Positions 1 to 14,500 of a DNA stretch of 64,000 bases are shown piece by piece (position 1 is the first letter of the stretch; each line of letters begins with the position of its first letter). A program made the position numbers and the translations under genes. The stretch is from Odontocerum albicorne (lineage: Eukaryota > Arthropoda > Insecta > Trichoptera > Odontoceridae). Under the pieces are notes generated by a model. It did no database searches. It had not been told where the DNA came from and saw only the letters and a program-made list of their open reading frames with translations. The stretch lies in assembly GCA_949825065.1 (NCBI GenBank), contig OX463854.1, positions 19,220,103 to 19,284,102 of the forward strand, in the 5' to 3' direction.

Positions 1-340
1 TATTATTCAATACTGCCTTCTTTTTACAAGTAAAATAAAATAGTAAAGCATTAAGTAGGTTTCTTTACACTGCCTCCTTATTGCCTAAAAAGTAAATTCC
101 TAAAATCACTAAAGAAATATTGTTCGAAACAAGTAGATCTTTAAACTCATAATTTTTAGATAACACAAAATATGACGAAAATATTTAATTATTTGGCGTT
201 TTTACAAAGTTCGCATGTAGGAGAAGGTAAATATAAAGTAAGCAACTAGAAAAACATGTACACAAATATCAAAATTAAAATGAAGCTGCATGAAGGTATG
301 TTTATATTTTGAATACATTGAAAATGTATGTGTATCCCAA

Positions 341-367
341 ATCTCTAATAACATAGTTATTAGAGAT
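341..367. repeat. short perfect hairpin
   Basis: ATCTCTAATAAC, a 3-nt loop, then its exact reverse complement. A further partial copy (TTATTAGAGA) follows at about 390-400. Confidence 0.7.
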
Positions 368-2341
368 ATAGTTATTATCTCTTTATTAGAGACACATAAA
401 CATAAAAGATCCAATTTACTTGAACTATCCAAAAAGAAATACTGCATTCTGTTATGAGAAAAAATATCAAGGTGGTAAAATGATTATTTCACAATTAAAT
501 CAAGTCAAACAAATGAGCACCTTTTATATTTAAAATATACCTCAAAGCAGGTAGAATTAGGGTTTTAACTTTTCTGTCTACATATCCATATGCCTTCAAT
601 TGTTGAAGGAATTTCAATTCTAAATGTTTATGGAAATCTAAGTTATTTTATTTCCGAAGTGACAAGTGTGGCGTATATTTGTTTATGAACAGATATTGGA
701 GAAAATATAAGTAAGTTAATGATTGTTTACTAATTTTAAAATAGTAAAAAAAAATTGGATCAAAAATAAAGAAAACAAATCTTTATCAGAAACAAAGAAA
801 AACAAGTTTTTTTTGTTATTATTTACACTTCATTTTCAAAGAAATTGATCAAATTCTCCTTTATTTTAATTGTAATATTCAAAATGAACCACGTGATTTT
901 TTAAATTTAATATTGTAAATCTGTTTGAAATAAGTAGTAGAGATTTAAATAATGCACATGATTTTGTTCATTTTATTAAAAGAAAAGCATATTAAATTAA
1001 ATGTAATATTTTTTTAAAATATAAAATTGCATGCTTTTTTGATAAAATAAAGTATAAAGTGAAAATAATCAAAATATTTTATATAAATTTGGCCTTTAAT
1101 GTACTGATTTCATAAGCTTCTAAAATGAAGAATTTGAAAATAAATGTCACCCAAGTAGGTTAATGACAACAACTCTATCTAATCTCTACAACATGCAGCT
1201 TCGAGGTCATATCATTATGCTATAGAATTGTCACTTTTGAGGGTAAGTAAGACTTTTTTTCTACAAACTCCCTTTGGCAGGATCAATGAATTGAGATGTA
1301 ACTCTCATTATAAGCGCAGCGGTGATCAAAAGAGGGGATGAAGAGATGTAAAACGAATCAATATAGTGAAAAATGTCTTGCAGAAAAATCTTCAGTACAG
1401 TAATCATCTTGCAATAGGTCAGAGATAAAATAATTATTTATAAATCTCTTATTGTTTAAATATTTCCTTATTTATTAATTGGCATTTTCGGAAACAGTAA
1501 TGGTTTTAATGATAGCATTTAATAAAAAAATACCAGAAATAATAGTTCCCAGCACATTACTTCTAACAATTTTAGTGTAAGTTTCTGATACTGCATTCGA
1601 ATGAGAGTTTAATGTTATGCACATTTGTAGAGTGACAAGACAATACTATAACATTTGTATTCTTTGCTTTGCTTGGATGGGCTTAATTATGGGTGGGCTT
1701 ATTCTACTCTAGAAATTTGAAATCTTTATTTTTTTTATTTTGCATATTTTTAAAGTTTAGATCTTTAAGAATATGTACTCAAAAGGAAATTTTAAAATTC
1801 TTAATATTTACGAAGTTATAGCTATAAATGAGGCAGCAATTACGCCGCACGGGTATGATTTAGACAATAATCTCTAAACTTTTCTCGAAACCACTTTTTT
1901 CGACCTGGTCAACATAAAATCTCAAGTTCTATCCAACCCATTGCCTTCAAATTTAGTATGAAACTTCAATAAATATTTTTATATCGTCCCTACCTTGAAA
2001 AAATCAAAACTATTTATTTTACAATTTAAAAAAAATTTTAATATTTGAAAAGGGTAAAAAAAAAATTCAGACAGCTGCCATTTTACGAATTTAAAAAAAA
2101 AATCTCTTTAGTACCAATTATAATGACATTTTTTCTTATCAAGAAACTGTATGATTTTTGTTTCAGATTTACGAAAGGGCTTTAATCATGTCGACCAGCT
2201 CATCCCTTTTTTTACGACAAGATATAACAGCTGATAACATCTTGAATTAAAATTTTTATATTTTCAAATTTTTTTTTGTACATTCCCAAATCATCAATAA
2301 ACAAACTGTACAAAAATGCATACGAAAAATGTTTTTTTTTT

Positions 2342-2347
2342 TTTATT
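2342..2347 (-). promoter_or_regulatory. candidate polyadenylation signal of ERMP1
   Basis: AATAAA on the minus strand, about 85 nt past the ERMP1 stop codon. It sits next to a homopolymer run, so it is only a candidate. Confidence 0.4.
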
Positions 2348-2430
2348 AAGTTTGAAAAAACGCCCGAAATTCACGCCTCTAGAGTAGAATACCCCATTAA
2401 GCTTAAGTGTCTGTTGTTAAAGACATTTCA

Positions 2431-2598
2431 TTAAAACATGTAGCTGATGAGACTAGAACTCCAATAACTGACAGCTGTCCATGATGGGAAGTTGCTGACA
2501 AAGGATGTGAGGACGGAATCTGCTTTATGGGGCCCGTGCAAGTAGTGGCCAACCACGTTTATATCTACTAAGTAGTCCAATGATATGAACTGAGAGTG
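2431..2598 (-). CDS. ERMP1: ERMP1 exon 15 (C-terminus, stop codon)
   Basis: Encodes the C-terminal [20 protein letters not shown] and WTAVSYW regions and ends SYMF-stop. The main acceptor is TTTCTTTTCCAG before HSQFIS. A second AG nine bases later (CTCTCAG) would give a protein three residues shorter. Confidence 0.88.
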   Translation of the reverse strand, partial: HSQFISLDYLVDINVVGHYLHGPHKADSVLTSFVSNFPSWTAVSYWSSSLISYMF

Positions 2599-5500
2599 CT
2601 GGAAAAGAAATTCACGTTTTATTACTATTATTATCATTATTGACAGCTAGCATGAATATTATTAATATTTATATCAAGTTTAACTGTCATATGTTCATAT
2701 AAATAAGCAAAGAGAAAGCAAAAAAAGATAATTAAATAAGAAAGGAAACAAAACATCCCATTTGAGTTTGTGTGTAGGAACTTGTCCAGGTTTTGTTCTA
2801 TTGGGCAGTTTGTTCCAAGAGTCTACAACTAGGTTAGCAAAACAATGTTTTCTTGGATTATTGTTTTTGTTTGTTGTAGTTTTTTAAAGTTTCAACTCGT
2901 GTAATGTTATGGGTAAAAGAAAATTGTCGTTGGAGTTCTGAGCGATCATAATCACTGTTCAAGATGTTATAACACTCAATCAAGTCTACACGATTTTGCC
3001 TTTGTTCATTTCAATAAATGTAGTATATCTTAGTAAGTCAGATTTGAATTATTATTTCTCATTTTTGAACCGTTTTAAGTTCAATAATTTGTAGATCCTT
3101 CCGAGTAGTCAAAGGTTTAATGTTGACATTGTTGTAATTGTATGAAATTTGAGGGTCAATATTGTCAATATGAAGAAGAGTGCATTTTTCAGCATTCAGA
3201 GTCATAAGTCACTTACTGAACCACTGTAATATCTAATTTAAGTTAATTTTGTATGTGCAATTCTGACATAGTCTCTCAACTCATACCAATGTATTGAAAA
3301 AACAAATTACATTGTCTTTCTTGTATTATATTATGAATAATGCATTTATAGTAAACTTTTAATGACAATTTTATTTTTAACGCTCTTTGTATCTATCTAA
3401 CTTTCATCGATTTCCATGTGTGCAGTATTAAAGAAGATATCTAAAAGACATTTACCATATTCAGCATCATACATACATGATGTATGAACCTATTATAATC
3501 ATACATGAGTATGATTATAATAGGTTTTAAAGAATTTTTAATTATAATTCACGATAATGATCAACCAATTTAACCCAAATTCTTTTAAATATACATGTGA
3601 AAAAAACTTCAAACAGTTTAAAAAAATAATAAACAGTGAGTGTACATTTCAAGTGCATAGTTCATCGACAAAGGGGTTTGTTAACCAGCTTTTGACTTTT
3701 AATGACAATCGTAATATGTCAAATATAAAGTTTATGCGTGCATTTAAATGCACAGCTAATAGATCGGTGCCGTGAGCCATTTATTATAGGAATGATGGCA
3801 TCATAAGCCAAACCACAAGGTACAACACTCCAAGACTTTGTGCAACTGATATGACGGACCACAAAAGTATCAAAACTTATAAACCATCACACTATTTTCC
3901 TGTATGAGGAAAACCTATCAGACTTATCAGATAGTTTTTCCTCCAGCTGAACATCTTTTCCTTATTTTTTTTATATCGGTCCTTCACTTTTTCTAACTTA
4001 TATGTTCTTTTTCAAAATATTATTCACTTGGTCTAATCATATTTTATTCGTTTTCTACTACGAAGATTCCCATTCACATTGTAGTTTAGTTTAGTCAGAC
4101 TTTCATTATCCATTCGTTCAACATGCCCGAATCACCTTCGAGTACCTTTTCATCCTACTTCAAGAGAACTTAGCTCATAAGCGCCACTGAATAAATTCAG
4201 GTGGAATGAGGTCTAAGAGTAAGCTATAAGGAAAAACAAGTATGTCATCCACCAGATCATTGGTACAGACAAGCTGATTCTGATATCCTTGTCTGTACCA
4301 ATGATTCCTTACATGATTATTTTGATTCTGTAACTCATAACCTAGCACTAGAAATGTATTTTTCTGGCTGGTTGGTAGCGATTGCTATATGGCAATAAAC
4401 CCGTCATATCGTGTTATATAAAATAAAAGTGTCATAAATAAATAAATCTATGGGACTTAGTTAATCCAGTTAAGCTCCCCAGACACTACTGTCCTTGTTA
4501 TTTGATACTCACAGTGATATCAAGATGGAAATGCCAGGGCGTTTCATGGTCAGAGCCAGCGGCTAGATAGACGAAGTAGGACTCCCGGTTACCCCAAGGG
4601 GGATTGGCCAGTGGTCGCTGTTCCGCCAGCAGGCTCCAGCTCACCAAAGATGCTCCCTCCACTGGGGATATCATCACAGCCATGTGGTCTGGACCTGTAA
4701 TAAATGAGGAATCCTTTTTTAAAACTCTTTCAAAACATATTTTCAAACTAAATAGTTGATATAAAACAGAGAGCCAAATTAAACTCCTACTTTGATCTGT
4801 TAGAAGCACAACAATATAACAAAAGGTCTCATTTTAGTTTGATCTGGTGGCACTCCACGACCTCTTAGGTTAAGCCAAGACATCCATAGCCTAATTGATA
4901 TGATGCATGTCTTCTACCCAGGGGTTTTGAGTTCCATTTTCAATGGTATTATGATGGTAAAAAAAAATATATAAAGGGTATCATTCTGGTTAGAGTTAAT
5001 TTAGTAATGCACTCTATGTGTACGAGTATTCTTATCTACATGTGGTAGTATTTCCAACATGTGTGATGGCGACCTGTGAGTTACTTTCCTACTCCTGTGG
5101 TCCTTAAACTGAAGGCTTGGGCTGAAAACAATATTATCTCCAGGCAATGCTTTTCTACATATCTCCATTATTAATATGTTAAAGAGCACCATACAGTTGA
5201 ATGAAAAGGCTAAGACTGCAAATCTCACAATCATAATACTCCAGCTCCTAGTGGGTGATTAAACAGTGCCGCTTTGGTCAGATACCATGGGATGTTCTCA
5301 ATATCTTCCAACCCCTCACCTTTTTCGTGGTGGATACAGGCTGCTACTGGGTCCAAAGATGAACTGGCTCATTTGTCACAAGGTACTATAATTTAAAGCC
5401 CATTATCTTTCTAAGGTATTTTGATCAAATTATAATATTAATATATTGGCAAGATCAAAATATAACTAAGTCGATTTGATAAATAGTAAATTAAACATAA

Positions 5501-8500
5501 AATATAACATGACGATACATAAAATACATTAAGAATAAAAAAGTGCAAAAAATTCAGGCAGGGAATAGGAATGTTATTGTTACAATAGGAGTTTGAATAC
5601 TTGAGCTTGCAGGAGTAAATTGTAGAGAATATTTATATAAACCATTATACTTAGTGGTAGGACTGTTAAGGCAGCAAAATATACTTTGAATTGAATAATA
5701 TTTGTCAGGAAGCAATAGAGTAAGTGTGTTGTGATTAATTTTCAGCTGCTTGAGAATTTTTTCAGCGTTGCAGATTTCTTGAATATATTTTTGATAAATG
5801 TATGAAGGAGATTGTGGATTTAGCTGTTAACTTCTTTAAATTAATGCTGTATGCCAAAGGTCAACTCACATGTTACGAGGGCGGTCCCAGAAGTACCCGA
5901 CCTGACGTATAGATGGCGGTTGTTGCTTTAAAAAATTACTATGGTAGAAAGTACTAAACTTATAAAGCTTAAGTTTCAAGTTTTAAGACGCTACGTTGTT
6001 TAGTATTTGTTTGGCAGCCATCAATAGTGAACGCTCTCAGTGAATTTGTAAACATGGAAAAAATTGGTCATCGTTATGTGATACAATACTTTCATTTGAA
6101 AGGTCTAAGTCCAACCAATATCAAAGCCGAGCTAGATTCTACTCTGGGGGAGTCTGCTCCTTCGTTTACAACAGTAAAATATTGGGTGGCAGAGTTTAAA
6201 CGAGGCCGTACGAGCTGCCAAGACAAACATCGCAGTGGTCGACCAAATGAGGTGACAACGCCATAAATGGTAAAGAAAATCCACAAAATGGTATTGGATG
6301 ACCGTCGATTGAAAGTGCATGAGCTAGCAGACATGGTAGGCATTTCAAAAAGTGCTGTACATCGCATATTGACTGAAAATTTGGACATGAGAAAGCTGTG
6401 CGCAAGATGGGTGCCGCGTTTGCTCACAATGGAAAAAAAATAGTGTCGTGAGGATGTTTCAATCGAGTGTTTGGCGATGTTTCACAGCAATAAAGCTGAG
6501 TTTTTGCGTCGATTCATAACCATGGATGAAACATGTGTCCATCACTTCACACCTGAGACGAAGGAACAGTCAAAACAACGGACTGAAAGGGGAGAATCGG
6601 CTCCAAAAAAGGCGAAGACAGTTCCATTTGCAGGCAAGGTCATGGCATCAGTTTTTTAGGATGCGCGTGGGATAATTTTCATTGATTATCCTCAAAAAGG
6701 AAAAACAATCAACGGCGAGTATTATGCGAACTTATTACAGCATTTGAGTGATGAAATCAGGAAAAAACGGCCGCAAAAGAAAAAGCGAATTAGGAAAAAA
6801 CGGCTGCAAAAGAAATGGCGAAAAAGAAAGTGTTGTTTCATCAAGACAATGCACCAGTTCACCATCCGTTATCGCGGTGGCCAAAATCAATGAATTAAAG
6901 TTCGAATTGCTTCCTCACGCACCCTATTCACCAGATTTAGCCCCCTCGGATTATTTTCTTTTTCCAAACTTGAAAAAATGGCTCGGTGGTAAAAGATTTG
7001 CGAACAATGAAGAGGTGGAATGCGGTTGATGGCTATTTTGAGGCGCTCGACGGTTCTCACTATAAACAGGGTATCGAAACTATTGAACATCGCTGGGAAA
7101 AGTGTCGAGCTGAAAGGAGACTATGTTGAAAAATAAAAATATTTTTTCCCAAATTTTTTGTGTTTTCTTTGTTAGGTCGGGTACTTTTGGAACTACCCTC
7201 GTATATACTCATAATTATGTATCACAACTTATCAAGTTAATGAGAATTTTTGACAAAGAAATTAAATAATAACCAACAATTGGTAAAAAGTATCAATATA
7301 ATTGATATATAGCGAAAAGTCTAGTTTACTGAGATTATAACAAATGATAGGTAAAAAAACCATTTTCATATAATTTGAAAGTGTCCATTTGTAATTAGTT
7401 ATTTTGTATGTCCTTTTATCATATACTATGTACACATGTACACATACTATAGATATTTGTCATGTTTAATATATAAATAAATCATTTCTAATTCCGTAAA
7501 CTCAAAGTAACACAAAGTACAATGGAAAAACCGATTTTCTCAAATCTGAGGCTAAAACAAAGTGAAATAAGCGAGCCATCTGATGAGACGAGATGGCGAA
7601 TGATGGAGTTACAGCACATGGAAAACCAGGATGAAAAAATGAATAGTCAAGTAAATAATGACTCACCAGTAAGTATAAAGTGCAGCCTCTCCATGGTAGT
7701 GTTGACAGTCTCCTTGCGAGAGAGAGTGAGACGTGCGGCTGCTGGAAGTGGAGGCCGAGGGCCGGGCAACCAGTGCGTACGGCGGATGAGCCCTTGCGCT
7801 GGCATCGGAAAAGGCAGTCCACAAAACAGTCGTGACGAGCACTCCAACTCACCCACCTCTATGGCTGTGCGCATCGTAGGCACTAAAAATAACATATACG
7901 AAAAATATTGGCTCAGAAACAAGAGCAAATATTGTTATTTTCTTTTGTTATGTACATTTCTACAAAAAAATAAAAATTGGAAAAAATGAAGGATTGAAGC
8001 AAGTTGAGGAATTCTGCTATTTGGATAGTATTTTTACAGATGATGGAAAAGTTAAGAGGATCGAACAGCATGTAGTGATAGGAAACAAAGTCAAGGAGCA
8101 CTAAAATATATATACGCGAACCGGACAGTATCAAAATCTGTTAAGATGATGCTTAGATGGTTTGGGCATCTAGAACGAGTGAAATAGGAAAGACTAACAA
8201 AACAAATATATATTGCAAATGTGAGTGGAAGGTGTGTGAAAGGAAGACCAAGGAAAGTATGGTTGGATCAAGTGAATGATATTCAGAAAGAAGGAAACAT
8301 CTATATTTTCAGCAAGAATTAACATATCATCAGTAAACTTAATGTTATAAGACTACCGAAATGTTTATATTAGGTAAAGCGGAAAGAAATGACAATATTT
8401 TTTGATGCGACAAAAAATTGATTTAAACAAAAACTATACAATATTATTCCGTTAAATAATTACCGTTGTTACCGATGATCTTCCTCCACAGAATAGGCAG

Positions 8501-11500
8501 TTTTTTAATACCTTATTCGTAAAATTTTGGCAGTTTTTCGGTAAAATATGACTCCAAGTGATTTCGGACTTGTTCGACATTCGTAGATTTTTTATCTCGA
8601 AGCGAATGTTCCATCGACTTAAAAAGATGGTAATCGAAAGGTGCAATATCAGGTGAATATGGTGGATGCTGCAGAACTTCTAAATCTAGCTCTCTTATTT
8701 TGTCCTGCGTAATCCTTGCTGCGTGTGGTCTTAAATTATCATGTTGTAGAATTCTTCTCTGATTTTTTACTAAAACTGATCATTTTTTAAGCAGTTCTGC
8801 CTTTAATCTTTTGAATTAGGCACAATACACATCTGCTGTAACAGTCTGACCAGGTTTTAGTAATTCATAATGAATAACTTCCAAAATATCCCACCAAACA
8901 AAAAGGAAAACCTTTTTAGAGTCAATGTCGGCTGAGGGGTAGACACAGGTACCTGATTCGTTGAAAACCATTGTTTTTTGTTTTTTTCTCTCCTCGGATT
9001 GGTCTAAAGCAGTGCTCCGCAACCTTTTCTCACCCACGACACACCAAAATTCTTCCTAGAATTCCGCGGCACACCAAAAGCTAAAATATATAGGTATTAA
9101 ATTGATACACAAATGCAATATAACGCATGCGCATGAGTCTTCAGCGACGCGCATAAGGGTCATTTTATTTTGTCTATGACTAATTTGGTGCGGCCATGTT
9201 GTGTACAAAGCACACTACGCAGTTTTCAACAGTTGGCACCAGGCGCTGGGGGACGATTGAAAAATTATTTAGTTATAATAATTATTCTATACCACATTTT
9301 GAAAAATAGACAATATTATGAAACATAATTTGTCATTGTGTATTAAATACATAATGAAAAATTGTAAAATGTCAAATACATTGAATTTGACCGCGGCACA
9401 CCTGTATCCGGCTCACGGCACACCAGTGTGCCACGGCACACCGGTTGCGGACCACTGGTCTAAAGGACCCACTTCTCATCCTCAGTAACAATTTTTCTAA
9501 GAAACGGATCAATTTCGTATCTGGAGAGTAAAGATGAACAGATTGTTATTCGTTGTTCTATGGCCGTTGGAGAAAGTTCGTGCGGCTCCCAAATTCCTTG
9601 TCTATTTTGTTTTTCGAGCCTTTTCAAATAGTCCTTCACTGTTGACCATAGACAACCGATATCTTGTGACAATTCCTTGATGGTTTTACGCGGATCGGAC
9701 CTCACTAATGAGTTTAAAGTGTCATCATCGGTTTTAAGAGGTCTTACTATTTTTGGTTTGTCCTTCGATTCCCTTTCACAACTTTCAAACTTTTGAAACC
9801 ATCTATGGCACTTCCAAGGATTCAAGATGTCTCTATAAATATTGCAGATAGTCTGGGTAGCTTCTTTTGACTTCAATCCTTTATCGAATAAAAACAGCAT
9901 AAAATACCGCAAACGTGTCTCTTCAATCTCTGGCTTTTGCAGTTTTGTACTATGGACCAAAACCAAAAAAGAATATCAAAACAGAAAGGATATTAATAGA
10001 GCTTCAAAACGTTACCAACCACGACGTATTAACACAACGGTAACTGGTGGCAAACTGGTTTCAACGTGACGCCTAATAAAAATTGACATTTCTTTTCGCT
10101 TTACCTAATATTTAAAGAAACTTTACATGAAGAAACAGCCGGAGTTGTTATTAAAGGTAGACCTATAAATAATTTTCTGTTTTAAAATTTATAGCTGTCT
10201 TACGTCCACAGGATGGATGACAATCATACTTGAGATACCTTTATATATCTGAGATATCGATTATAGAGCCTATCGTATCATTGATAGCTGGTAGCTGGCC
10301 AAGACCTGTACTTATCTATGATCCACTAGGGACTTGAGAAATTGGACGCCTGTCATGTGTTATGATAGGGAGATTAACAGTCTTGGTCTAATTTGGGAGA
10401 ACATAGTGTGCTTGACCAAGATGGAGGTGTTTTGTGGCATCCTTTTTTATCTAAATGTATCAAAAGGAATTTTGATTTGATATAATATTTATGGTTGTTT
10501 TTAACAATTTCCCTGCGTTCCGAGTAATTTCTCAATAAAGGAGGGAACAGAATTATTAAATGAAAAAAAATACCATATCCATCTACAGAATGCGGACTGT
10601 TAGCATCCAGGTCAATCATCCAGAAGCCAGAGCTCTCGTCAAGAGTCTCGCCGGCAGCGTTGAGGAAGGTGCGGTGTGCATGTGTGACAATGAAGCGCTG
10701 CGGAGCGGGCCGGCTCACGTCTCCAGAATATGGGAAGCCCCACGGGGTAAGAATTACCAGTCCCACGCTCACTAGTAGCACTCCTAGCAGCCAGTTTACC
10801 TGGGAGATAATTATAATATATAGTAGATGACTTGTTTATAATTATTTTTAAATAAATCTTTTATGATTTTAAATTTATAAAAGGTAGCTAACTAAATAAA
10901 TTAGGTAGGTGGAGATTTAAATTATGTTTTATTATATGTTAATATGGTACATTTACTATCTATCTATAAGAGAATGAAATACAAAAGATCTTAGTATAAC
11001 AGGAATAACGAATTTGCAGATAAAAAAGAAAGCAAACAATAAATCACAAAATATCAACAAATACAGCAATACATAGCATAGTACGGTTTTAAACAGTGCA
11101 AAATTTGCTGTAATACGGTTTATGAATTTAAAAATATATTATTTTTTTAGTTGCATTATCCACTGATATTATGTTCTAATCATATGCCAGAACTTACCAT
11201 CTTATATTGTGTGTACTACCATTAGCACGATACATGTCAGTATTGGTCAGTAGATAATGTTATTTCTTCTTCTTTTTCTTGAATAATGGCCGTGAACTCC
11301 TATATATGAAGGAGATAATGCTATTTGATGTTATAAAGATATTTATACTGAGAAAAAGAAAACAATATCTTAGCAAATTATGTTGCTTAAATATTTTTCA
11401 AATTTTTTTTTACTTTTGTCTTTAGTGTATAGACATTGTTTATTTACCATTATACTTTTGAATATTACTGGTTTTTTACTGTTTTTTTTATGCGCAAATG

Positions 11501-14500
11501 TGTGCAAGATTTCTATGTATTTTAATTGAGAAAGCAAACAACTGAATGTTTTTATGAACTGACAGATATAATATTGTTTTTCAAAATACTCTCCATGAAG
11601 ATCAATACACTTTTGCATGCGTTTGAACCAATTTTCAAAGAACTTTTTCCACTCCGAATGAGGTAACTTCAAAACATGCGTTTTAAACGCATCAACCGCT
11701 TCTTCAGGCATCGAAAAACGTTGACATCACAATTTATTTTTGATGTTTGGGAATAAAAAGAAATCATTGGGTGCCAAATCAGGGCTGTACGGCAGATGAC
11801 CCATCAATTCGATGTTTTGAGTGCTCAAAAAGTCACTTGTTTGAGCCGATGTGTGAGAGATCGCATTGTCGTGGTGGAGAATGATCCGTCTTCGGCGGTT
11901 GGTTTTCCTCATTTCTCCGAACACTTCTGGCAACAAATGGTGGTGTACCATTCAGAATTAACTGTACGACGTTCCACTAAAGGCACTGTTGTGACATGAC
12001 CATTTATACTGAAGAAACAAGCCACCATTTGCTTCGAAGTGCTTCGTGCGTGAACAACTTTTGTTGGATTTGGCTAGTCTTGAAAGACCCATACAGTCGA
12101 CTGCTGTATAGTTTCTGGCTCATATGCATAGATCCATGATTCGTCACCTGTCACGATCTTATAGAAGTCTTTTGAAGCATTGCGATCGAATTTTTTCAAC
12201 ATTTCTTTGGACCAATCGACACGAGCCTTTTTTTGAGCGATTGTCAAATTATGCGGTATCCAACGCGAACAAATCTTTTTGTCGGCCAAATGTTCCATTC
12301 ATTTTTCAAGTCACTGTAAACAACACAAATAGCACTCGTATGACAAAACTTTCTGAGCATGTATACCATTAAAAACGTCAAACTTTACGAACAGATTTGA
12401 TGTATCTACACTGGTGTTGCCATATCTCAAAACTTAAGTAGCAGCCCTCGTAATACATTGATCACTGCAGTTTTGCATAGTACGGTGTTTTTTCACACAT
12501 TAACCGTGCTATGCAAGGTATTGCTGTATAGTATAAGAAGTAAGTAAAGGAGGGGAACATACCATCTTCCATGGGGACTGTGACGAGAGTACAATAGGTG
12601 GCACCCAGCCCAATACGGAGATGAAGAGCATTGAAGCTAATCCGGCTATAACTAACTGAAACATCAAACCAGATTTCATTAATACCCTTAAAATAATATA
12701 ACTCTAAATATACCAAATATATCAATAATAATTATCAACATCGTCACTGGAATAAAAATAAAAGTCATCAATAATTTTTTGTCTTTCCTGTCACAATTAC
12801 ACAGGCCAAGCAATGCGCTCATAAAATGTATGTTTCTCAAAGAGCGATGCAACATCACATTACTCTAAGCGATAGGAAAACAAACATAAGATATGCTCGA
12901 AGATTTTCATGGCTTTTTCCATTTCACTTTTTCCATCCACACCTCATTAAATTGAAAATCAATATTTATAAATACCCAGATAATATAAACAGAGATGACG
13001 AAATTCGTCTGAAATGTGCATGGTTTCCGATTTCGGAAAGATGCAGACGACAACACAAGTAGGTGAATTCAGAATTGCCATATTGCGCTTGTGCTCGCTA
13101 GGTTCTGCGCTAGTCGACACGAGCGTGTTCAAATTGCAGTTATGAAAGTGGACAGCTGAGCATGCCAAATATACGTTCATGTTGCAATCGTGAGCGCGGG
13201 TGCTTCTTGCATGCTAAACACACCATATTCGGTAATATTTCTTTAACATCGTCCTGAGGATGAAGGCTGTAACTCCAAAAAACATATAAACAATGTGGAT
13301 AAGAGTTCAAAAGTTTGTTACATTGTAGATAAGATAACTTTGATAAAATGGAAGTGGACTCGACAAATTGAGATTATGGAAAAAAATATCTAAAATGAAG
13401 ATCACCGGCTGCTAAAGGTGGGTTTACGAGAGGAGTAGCAACATTAAGTTTGGGGAGGAATAACAGAGGCTGATGATGATTTAATAGATTATTTGGAGAA
13501 ATCTCATTCTCAAACGTTGGAAAAAAAATGTTATAAATAGATTTAGATATGTTATATATAGATTTAGATAATAGTATATAAACTAATACCTATAACTTTT
13601 TGCAATTGGAAGTTTTGGAATTTATTTCCAGTGGTGATTAAACAAAATTGTTTGTCTGGTTTATAAAGAGATACAGCTATGATTACCTCCGGGAAGATAG
13701 TGGCCCCAGACCTGCCCATGATGGGCACAGCCATGTACATGGCGCCCAGCACCAGGTAGTAGGTTTGTACGAAAGGCAGCAGGAACCCAGACAGGCACAG
13801 CACCAGCCTTTTCATTCCTGCAAATCAATTTCATCCATAATAATCTATTTATTCTTTCTATTCTTTTCGATCTTATTTTTCAGTACCCTGGATCAACGTG
13901 GATACCACTTTTTGCGAGATTCTTTACCCTACAACAAATTTTGTTAAGTACAGAAAAAATCTCTTAAAATGTTCCCGTTTCAACTTCCTATCTAAAAAAT
14001 GATTTTTTGCCTAAAAAACACTAACTATATAGTAGTCCCCTATTATCTGTAGGGAGATAGGTTCCAAGTCTCCTTGCGGTTGAGGAAATTTGAAAATTAT
14101 AGCGAACCTCTTCTAATTTACCATATACTGTATACTAGACTGCTGTTTTATATAAATACACTCGTCTCCGTTTATTCTGTAACTTTTGGAGTTTGAGGTG
14201 CTACAGCGAAACTTGAACAAATTTCTTTCTCTTTTTTGAGCATTTCGCCAATAGAAGATTCATTATTTTCATAGATTCTAGCAAAGGCAGTGATAGTTTT
14301 CTTTTCTTTTTGTACTAATTCAAGAATTGTTAGCTTTTTACTTATTGCAAGCACTGTACGAGGTCCTTTTGCATTATTATGCTGAATAAGATGAACCTTG
14401 GACAGGACGTACTTCAGATACTGATGATACTTGGTACAGAAATTATGAAACAATACTTCGGCAGGTGCAAAGGGTGCAGCTGCACCTAGCCCCGAGCTCA

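Larger units (their letters stand above)
1..2430. other. AT-rich flank downstream of ERMP1
   Basis: No gene recognised. Holds a perfect 12-bp-arm hairpin at 341-367 and many A/T runs. Short reading frames here are no longer than expected by chance in such AT-rich DNA. Confidence 0.5.
8373..10105 (-). mobile_element. mariner element, lineage G, interrupted by a hAT MITE
   Basis: Ends GGTAAAGCGGAAAGAAATG and its inverse (catttcttttcgctttacc), with TA at both borders (8371-8372, 10106-10107). Without the nested 448-bp hAT MITE and one 8-bp duplication it is 1277 bp, the normal mariner length. Lies in ERMP1 intron 12, same strand as the gene. Confidence 0.88.

Noticed and set aside
7522..7989. 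155-codon plus-strand frame
   Set aside because: It is antisense to ERMP1 exon 13, whose minus-strand frame has correct splice sites and family motifs.
12826..13180. Overlapping frames on both strands in ERMP1 intron 10
   Set aside because: Short, no motif; likely chance.
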